Source of the DNA: Deltaproteobacteria bacterium
Lineage (GTDB): Bacteria > JAMCPX01
Assembly (NCBI GenBank): GCA_023381995.1
Contig: JAMCVD010000134.1
Coordinates: forward strand, 1 to 33,003
Direction of reading: 5' to 3'
DNA: 33,003 bases
Position numbers and translations under genes: made by a program. Each line of letters opens with the position of its first letter. The stretch's first letter is position 1. Under the pieces are notes generated by a model. The model saw only the letters and a list, made by a program, of their open reading frames with translations, had not been told where the DNA came from and did not search any database. This document shows positions 26,811 to 33,003 of the stretch, one piece after another.

Positions 26811-27872
26811 ATGATGCCGAAGGTATTCCTGATCATAACGGCGGTCAGCACGGTGGTAATGCTTGCCGAGTATCCACGGGCGCATGAACAGGGGAAAGGC
26901 CCTGCAGTACCCGTGAAAAATCTGGAGACGGCCACGTTCGCAGGCGGGTGCTTCTGGTGTATGGTTTCACCCTTCGAACACTTAAACGGCGTGGTAAAAG
27001 TCGTCTCCGGCTACACCGGAGGGAAGATAAAAGGTCCGACGTACGAAGAGGTCTCGTCCGGGACAACCGGCTACTACGAGGCCATCCAGGTGACCTACGA
27101 CCCTGCAAAGCTCTCGTACAAGGAGTTGCTCGACGTCTACTGGAGGCAGATCGATCCCACGGACGACGGCGGGCAGTTCGTCGACAGGGGCCCCCAGTAC
27201 AGGACGGCCATCTTCTACCGGAACGAGGAAGAAAAACAGCTTGCGGAAGAGTCCAAAGAGGAGATTGCGAAGGAATGGCGCTTCGACAAGCCGATCGTCA
27301 CACGGATAATCAAGTTCACGAATTTCTACCCCGCCGAGGCATACCACCAGGACTATTTCAGGAAAAACCCGGTACGCTACGAGCTCTACAGGCTCGGCTC
27401 CGGACGTGACGAGTATATCGAAAAGCACTGGAAGAGCAAGGGGCCGTCAAAGGAAGAGCTTAAAAAAGAGCTCACCCCCCCTCCAATACAGGGTCAGCAG
27501 GAGTGCGGCACCGAGAGGCCGTTCGACAACGCATACTGGAACAACCACAGGGAAGGGATATACGTGGATGTCGTCTCGGGCGAGCCGCTGTTCAGCTCGA
27601 CGGACAAGTTCGACTCCGGCACCGGCTGGCCAAGCTTCACAAAGCCGCTGGAGCCCGGCAACATCGTCGAAAAAGTGGACACAAGCCATTTCATGGTCAG
27701 GACAGAGGTGGAGAGCACGTCCGGCTCGCACCTGGGCCATGTCTTCGATGACGGGCCAAAGCCCACAGGCCTGCGCTACTGTATAAACTCCGCTGCCCTG
27801 AGGTTCATACCAAGGGAAGACCTGGGAAAAGACGGCTACGGCAGGTACCTGAAGTTATTCGAGAAGAAATAA
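26811..27872 (+). CDS. msrAB: Exported bifunctional methionine sulfoxide reductase MsrA-MsrB fusion
   Basis: Signal peptide [18 protein letters not shown]; Msr[10 protein letters not shown]; Msr[11 protein letters not shown]...[15 protein letters not shown]. Confidence 0.95.
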   Translation: MMPKVFLIITAVSTVVMLAEYPRAHEQGKGPAVPVKNLETATFAGGCFWCMVSPFEHLNGVVKVVSGYTGGKIKGPTYEEVSSGTTGYYEAIQVTYDPAKLSYKELLDVYWRQIDPTDDGGQFVDRGPQYRTAIFYRNEEEKQLAEESKEEIAKEWRFDKPIVTRIIKFTNFYPAEAYHQDYFRKNPVRYELYRLGSGRDEYIEKHWKSKGPSKEELKKELTPPPIQGQQECGTERPFDNAYWNNHREGIYVDVVSGEPLFSSTDKFDSGTGWPSFTKPLEPGNIVEKVDTSHFMVRTEVESTSGSHLGHVFDDGPKPTGLRYCINSAALRFIPREDLGKDGYGRYLKLFEKK

Positions 27873-27923
27873 CAGAGAGCGGGGAAGCCAGCGCCGTCAA
27901 TCCGAAAAACGCATTTTCCCGGA

Positions 27924-28304
27924 TCAGCGATGCCTATGATCGTCGACAAGCCCCGGGTTGTCGGTAAGCTTATCGGCAATGAACAGCGCCACTGCCCTGC
28001 CCGCATCCGTTTCATCCGTAACAAAGACCTCCATGCCCGCCGATTTCAGGTCGTCGTACAGCATCCTGCCCATACCGTGCGAGATGACCACCGTACAGTC
28101 GGACAGCGCCTCTATAATAAGGCTGTGATGGTTGTGGCTGTGGTGTTCCTGTACCATGCCCATTGCATGTCCAGTAAAGGTATTGTCCCTGTAGTCACTG
28201 CCCTTTATTTTGTCGTCCTCGATATCGAAGATGGCGAATCCCCGTGTCCTCCCGAAGTGTGACGATATCGTTTTACCGTCGTCCGAAGCGACCGCTATTT
28301 TCAT
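27924..28304 (-). CDS. NifX/NifB-type dinitrogenase iron-molybdenum cofactor family protein
   Basis: MKIAVASDDGKTISSHFGRTRGFAIFDIEDDKI...VVISHGMGRMLYDDLKSAGMEVFVT. Confidence 0.92.
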   Translation of the reverse strand: MKIAVASDDGKTISSHFGRTRGFAIFDIEDDKIKGSDYRDNTFTGHAMGMVQEHHSHNHHSLIIEALSDCTVVISHGMGRMLYDDLKSAGMEVFVTDETDAGRAVALFIADKLTDNPGLVDDHRHR

Positions 28305-28321
28305 ACGTACCTCCCTTTCAT

Positions 28322-28807
28322 TTATCTCCCTGCCTGGTTCCTTCTGCCCATGAGCTTATTGTGACAGTCGGAACCCTCCCGCATCATTCGCATCCCGCAT
28401 TTGGGACAAATCTCTTCCCTGCACGGCACACCCGCCCTGTGGGGCACCTTTTCGTCGCACCTCGGACAGACGCAGAACCCGCCCGCTCCCATACCGTGGC
28501 CATATTCTTTCGCTCCCTGCATTTCTATATTACCTCCTTCAATCCTTAATGCCTTGCCGTTCACCAGCGCGTCCGCAATTTTCCGGTGGGCCGATTCTAT
28601 GATCCTTCCGAAGGTGGGCCTCGAGACGCGCATCTTCTCCGCGGCCTGCTCCTGATAAAGCCCCTGATAATCGGCAAGCCGCACCGCCTCGAGCTCGTCT
28701 ATGTTCAAAACAATCTCTTCGAGCATACGCATGGGTATGCCCATCGGCTTGAAGTACCGTGTACAGGGCATGAACCCTACCCTTCTGCAGCATACCGGTC
28801 TCGGCAT
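28322..28807 (-). CDS. DUF134-family HTH protein with C-terminal zinc-ribbon-like cysteines
   Basis: MPRPVCCRRVG..., EEIVLNIDELEAVRLADYQGLYQEQAAEKMRVSRPTFGRIIESAHRKIADALVNGKAL. Confidence 0.93.
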   Translation of the reverse strand: MPRPVCCRRVGFMPCTRYFKPMGIPMRMLEEIVLNIDELEAVRLADYQGLYQEQAAEKMRVSRPTFGRIIESAHRKIADALVNGKALRIEGGNIEMQGAKEYGHGMGAGGFCVCPRCDEKVPHRAGVPCREEICPKCGMRMMREGSDCHNKLMGRRNQAGR

Positions 28808-28819
28808 CGAATCACCTCA

Positions 28820-28841
28820 AGCATAATTATAATCATATGCT
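28820..28841. promoter_or_regulatory. Inverted repeat upstream of the DUF134 gene (possible operator)
   Basis: AGCATA-n10-TATGCT in an AT-rich gap directly upstream of the ATG at 28807. Confidence 0.35.
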
Positions 28842-29144
28842 CATAATTTGTCAAGGCTCTAAACCTACTATGACCTACAGGAGACTTATCCCGGGGGGCT
28901 GAAATGACCGTCTGCGGAGTCCTTTTAAAGCATCGTTTATCGTCGTCTTTTCATTCTCGTCTTTCAACCCTTGAAACAGTTCATATAAAATTTAATTCTT
29001 GTTTTTCTTCTTCTATTTTTATCAGCGAGCACATAATTATACTCATCAATCGCCTTAGCCAATGGCTGTCTTTTACCATCCCATTTTATATTTTTAAAAG
29101 GTTTCTGAAGTGTGATTAAATATTTAATCAAGACTCCCGTTTTG

Positions 29145-29537
29145 TCAGTCACACGGGTTGAGGGTGATTGGATTGCCGTTCAGCGTCGCGGTCGTCGTTC
29201 CGTCCGTCGTCGTGAATACCAGCGCGTAGGTGCCGATGTAGGCGTTGCCCGGCTGGTCGCTCGACAGTGCAAGGACTATCGTCCCGCTGACCGGGTGACA
29301 GTACCCCTGTTGATAGGTAAGGTCGGTCACGGTGGTGGCTGCGAGTATCTTCAACAGATGATGGTCGCTGACGCCGGTGCCGTTCATGATCCTCTGGGTT
29401 ATCGATACTGGCGGTGTCGAGGATGACAGTGTGTCCTGTGCGGTAAAGTCGAGCGATACGTCCTCGTGCAGTACCATCCTGCCGGCTGGACCATACGCGG
29501 TCCTTGTCTCCGTTACTCCGATTGTCCTTGTTATCAT
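29145..29537 (-). CDS. Hypothetical protein, probably a secreted/beta-rich remnant
   Basis: 130 aa; reading frame stays open upstream (NVGETFLYVTGETNILTTGGIQGE) with no ATG, suggesting truncation. Confidence 0.45.
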   Translation of the reverse strand: MITRTIGVTETRTAYGPAGRMVLHEDVSLDFTAQDTLSSSTPPVSITQRIMNGTGVSDHHLLKILAATTVTDLTYQQGYCHPVSGTIVLALSSDQPGNAYIGTYALVFTTTDGTTTATLNGNPITLNPCD

Positions 29538-29656
29538 CTCTCCTTGAATGCCCCCGGTGGTAAGAATATTCGTCTCGCCGGTTACGTACAGAAAAGTCTC
29601 GCCGACGTTTTAATGGTTCAGAGAAGAACAAGGATGACCCTTATTGCTCCCTTTCT

Positions 29657-32653
29657 CTATTCTCCCCCAATCTGCAGCAGGTCGTTGGTCATAGGTGTAC
29701 TTGGATAGATCGTAGTTCCACCTACCGGACCTAATAAAGCAGGCCCACCATATTCATCCAAAGTGAGATTTGGATTGGTTATGGCTGATAGATACCATCC
29801 AGTGGGATCCCAGAGATGCTTGGAAGGGTCGAGTTCCACTTCAAACTTCCCGTCTGATGCATTCAAGATCACCCTGCGAGTCACAGGATTCCACCATCCA
29901 AGTTGCCAGCTTGATACGGTGAGCTGCCCGTTCCTAACTCCACTCTGTGTAAAGTAGGCTCCTGGATTGACGTCAAATCCAGCGGCCGCAAACGCCAGGT
30001 TCTCCACTGCCAACTGGCCAAGGTCAACTACTTCCCATGTTGCAGTTGTACTGGTTATATACGGCGGACCCCCAGGTGAGCCCTGAGGGTAGAAAGTCCC
30101 ATTAGAGTAAATACCTGCCTGGACTCTCGCCGCAGTACCGCTCAGTATAAGATCCGTGGTAAAACCACTCGCAGTCGCCCATCCTGCGAGATACAGCCAT
30201 GCGGTGCCATTATTCGTATCGCCGTCAATACCGACTATTGCTGCCCCGACTCCAGCCAAATTAGCAATTGTCCCGCCACCGACCACAGCAGGATAACCTG
30301 ATGTTCCTAATTTTGACATATCAAAGGTGGTCCATTGACTACAGCCGAACCCTGCGCTTGCAGAGGTATCTAAGATGCCTAAGTACGGTGATGACGTTGG
30401 AGAACCGGGCATGGGAACCGCATAAACGTATCTATGTCCATCATATCCGCTTCCATTGAAAGCGCAGTTTGCACGCTGTCCATCGAAAGCGCAATTAGAA
30501 GGCCACCCGGGACACGTGGCAAGATCCACAGCCTGCAGATTGGGGGAGAATAGAGTTGAGCCCGTATCTTGAGTTGTGTCATGCCTGACAAACACAACAG
30601 GACTACCGAATCTACCCCACGTAGGAATGAAATTAATGTATTTCCCATCGTACTGGGCGGTTGCAAACCCGGTACTGCTTGGAGTAGTGGCTGATTGCGG
30701 CAGATAACTATAAGTCCATTGTGTGGGATCGGGATTGGTTGCATTTATCAGTGCATAGTCACAAGCCGGTGTACAATCCCACCCCGGAACTAAATAATAG
30801 TTGATCGCGCCGGTACCGGTCGTAACAACGACTCCATAATTATATCCACCGGGACAATAGTTTGCCGTTCCAGTCTCCTCTGTGTTTGGACAGCTTATTG
30901 GTACACCGTCATTTTGATCAGCGTTCATGTTGTGCACTTGCCAATATGTTGGGTTCGTGAAGTGAGAAGAACTTGTTCCTCCCGTATACGTCAGAAGATA
31001 GCCGTTGATTATTGGATAAGAAGATGTTGTGCTCCCCGCGATTTCCCAGGGTGTAAACACGGCTACGTTGTTCGCTATGTCTCCCCCCTGATATCCACGA
31101 GTGAGGTAGGTTGATGCAGTATAATTACTACAGGGTGGTGGTCCTGCTGTAGTGCCATCCGTAAAAAGACATGCCATCCCGGAGACATAAGCCGGATTGA
31201 ACTGAGTAACCGTTGCGGTTATTACGTTGAATGGCTGCACAAGGGTAACACCGGTGATGCCTGATGCAGACCCTTCTTGACCAAGGCCGTTGATGGCTGT
31301 TACCGTAAAATCGTACGTGTCGCCGTCGGTTGCACCTGTTGTTTGCGAGAATGTAGTAACATCCGTGAATATTGATATCCATGGACCTAAGGGCTTCTGT
31401 TGCTGCTCGTATCCGCTGTAGCCGTTCGCACCGGTCGATCCGGTCCAGCTTATCGTGACGGCATTGAGTCCCGACTGGTACGCCACAGCCACAGGGGCAG
31501 ACATCGGTATGGTGCTCGTAGGACCCGACCCCGCGCTCTCCCCCGTAATGTATACTGCTGTCACCGTAAAATCGTACTGATTACTGTCCGTTAGGGACGT
31601 AGCTGTATAGGTGGTATTTGTACTGTCGGTAAAGCCTACGTATCCAGCATTATCATATATATTGTACTGCAACGGTAAGATTGTCGCGTTCCAGTTGAGT
31701 GTTGCCTGCTCAGGCCCGGGAGACGCCGTCAGACCGTTGGGCGTTTGAGCAAGATAAGCGCCCTTCTGGCTCGAATACCCGGTCTCGCCGTTCCTGTTCA
31801 CCGCCGTTACGACAAAGTAATAGGTGGTACCGTAGGTTAACCCAGTTATCGTTGTCGCCGTGGTTACGAGACCGCTCTGTGTCTGTGTGTACCCGGATCC
31901 TGACACCGTCGAGATATATACATTGTAGCTCGCTGCACTGACTGACGCACCCCATGTCAGTACCACGGAGCTGTCATCGGGCACAACGATGTTGAGGGAT
32001 GACGGCACCGCAAGAATGCTCGTCGAGGTGATGTTCGAATACCCGCTCTCCCCGGCGCCGTTCTTCGCCGTTACCGCAAAACAATAGGTCGTCCCGGAGA
32101 TAAGGTTCGTGTCCGTATAGACTAAACCCGCTGTCGTGCCTACGGACGTGTAGCCGGACGATGGACAGGTCGTCGTCGTGATTGTAGCGTAAACCGTATA
32201 GGTATCCGCCCCGGCAGATGCCTGCCAGATCAGGGTCACCTGCGGGACCTTGTTCACGGTCGTTTGCGACAGGCCGGCGGGAGGATTGGGCGTTACGGCT
32301 GCCAAGGTGGCAGTAAAGTTGACGTTTGAAATGCTGGCACCGTTTATCGACTGCTGACTGTTTGACGGAGTAAATGTGTAGCCTGAAAGGGACGGGGTTA
32401 TGGTATAGGTCCCGTTTGCAATGCCGCTGAAGCTATAGTTGCCGTTCTCATTGGTCATAACGGTCCTGGAACCTGTACCGCTTCCCCCACCGTTCAGGGT
32501 CATGGTAACGCCCTGACTGATTGCACCGCTGACCGTACCTGATATGCTATAAGTTATGTTTGATGAACTGTTACTATTGCTACCGCAACCCACCATGTCC
32601 ACCATTGCAAGCATACCGAGAATTATAAATGTATAAATAGGTTTTTCATGCAT
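29657..32653 (-). CDS. Large lipoprotein with carboxypeptidase-regulatory-like domain and multiple FN3 repeats
   Basis: Signal with lipobox-like MVGC; SISGTVSGAISQGVTMTLNG..GNYSFSGIANGTYTITPS; repeated YTVYATI../TYYFVVTAVNRNGETGYSS FN3 motifs. Confidence 0.88.
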   Translation of the reverse strand: MHEKPIYTFIILGMLAMVDMVGCGSNSNSSSNITYSISGTVSGAISQGVTMTLNGGGSGTGSRTVMTNENGNYSFSGIANGTYTITPSLSGYTFTPSNSQQSINGASISNVNFTATLAAVTPNPPAGLSQTTVNKVPQVTLIWQASAGADTYTVYATITTTTCPSSGYTSVGTTAGLVYTDTNLISGTTYCFAVTAKNGAGESGYSNITSTSILAVPSSLNIVVPDDSSVVLTWGASVSAASYNVYISTVSGSGYTQTQSGLVTTATTITGLTYGTTYYFVVTAVNRNGETGYSSQKGAYLAQTPNGLTASPGPEQATLNWNATILPLQYNIYDNAGYVGFTDSTNTTYTATSLTDSNQYDFTVTAVYITGESAGSGPTSTIPMSAPVAVAYQSGLNAVTISWTGSTGANGYSGYEQQQKPLGPWISIFTDVTTFSQTTGATDGDTYDFTVTAINGLGQEGSASGITGVTLVQPFNVITATVTQFNPAYVSGMACLFTDGTTAGPPPCSNYTASTYLTRGYQGGDIANNVAVFTPWEIAGSTTSSYPIINGYLLTYTGGTSSSHFTNPTYWQVHNMNADQNDGVPISCPNTEETGTANYCPGGYNYGVVVTTGTGAINYYLVPGWDCTPACDYALINATNPDPTQWTYSYLPQSATTPSSTGFATAQYDGKYINFIPTWGRFGSPVVFVRHDTTQDTGSTLFSPNLQAVDLATCPGWPSNCAFDGQRANCAFNGSGYDGHRYVYAVPMPGSPTSSPYLGILDTSASAGFGCSQWTTFDMSKLGTSGYPAVVGGGTIANLAGVGAAIVGIDGDTNNGTAWLYLAGWATASGFTTDLILSGTAARVQAGIYSNGTFYPQGSPGGPPYITSTTATWEVVDLGQLAVENLAFAAAGFDVNPGAYFTQSGVRNGQLTVSSWQLGWWNPVTRRVILNASDGKFEVELDPSKHLWDPTGWYLSAITNPNLTLDEYGGPALLGPVGGTTIYPSTPMTNDLLQIGGE

Positions 32654-32876
32654 GGTATTCTCCTTTGCTTTACCTCATATTCTTAACAGTATAACACCTG
32701 AGCAATAAAAAAGTTTCGGCCAATATTTTATTTGAAATCCTCCATTTAAGCCCTCAAAAATAAATTTTTGTTCCACACACTCCCCTCTTATGCCTGATTA
32801 GCCACGTTTTAGCTTGTTTATCAAGCAAATCCACCGTCAAATTTCATGCTCCAAGCCCCAAAATCTTTGCTTGACC

Positions 32877-33003
32877 TCAGATGAGCACCGCTTCCCCTTC
32901 TTTTAAAGACACGTATCCCTTCGCTTTATTCCCTTCATACGACAGTATCTGTTTATTGTTATCCAGGCGAAGGACAGAGCCGGCTTATCTTCCTCATGAT
33001 GCC
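32877..33003 (-). CDS. 3' end of a minus-strand gene entering from the right edge
   Basis: Open frame ...LRLDNNKQILSYEGNKAKGYVSLKEGEAVLI* with protein-like composition; only the C-terminus is visible. Confidence 0.4.

Noticed and set aside
28964-29152. 62-aa minus-strand ORF in the AT-rich patch (MTDKTGVLIKYLITLQKPFKNIKWDGKRQPLAKAIDEYNYVLADKNRRRKTRIKFYMNCFKG)
   Set aside because: Short, no recognisable family; not enough support to call a gene, though it may be a fragment of a decayed gene.

Overview
The window has two parts. Positions 1 to ~11.1 kb form an AT-richer accessory/defence island, transcribed almost entirely on the minus strand. Positions ~11.2 kb to the end are a more GC-rich, mostly housekeeping chromosomal segment (argH, Rrf2, MIP18-like, ABC-2 permease, GGDEF, thiC, ftsX/ftsE, split transketolase, DoxX, rhodanese, mnmA, NAD-epimerase, msrAB, NifX/DUF134), ending in FN3-type surface/lipoprotein genes. 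The most interesting feature is a compact operon (10964 -> 1649, minus strand): HsdM with an extra N-terminal region / Fic AMP-transferase / coiled-coil TM protein (interrupted by a TnpA-only IS200/IS605-like element) / KAP P-loop NTPase / HsdS / SDH-type ClpP-fold serine protease. No HsdR is visible in the window. It reads as a modification-specificity (M+S) core wired to non-canonical effectors, a candidate undescribed defence system. Downstream are a RAYT transposase and a MntA-HepT toxin-antitoxin pair. REP-like palindromes (GTAGGGGCG...CGCCCCTAC) lie inside the RAYT and hsdM reading frames and upstream of the RAYT. In the chromosomal part, mnmA is split by an in-frame TAA near a domain boundary. 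All calls come from reading the sequence and supplied ORFs; no database search was run.
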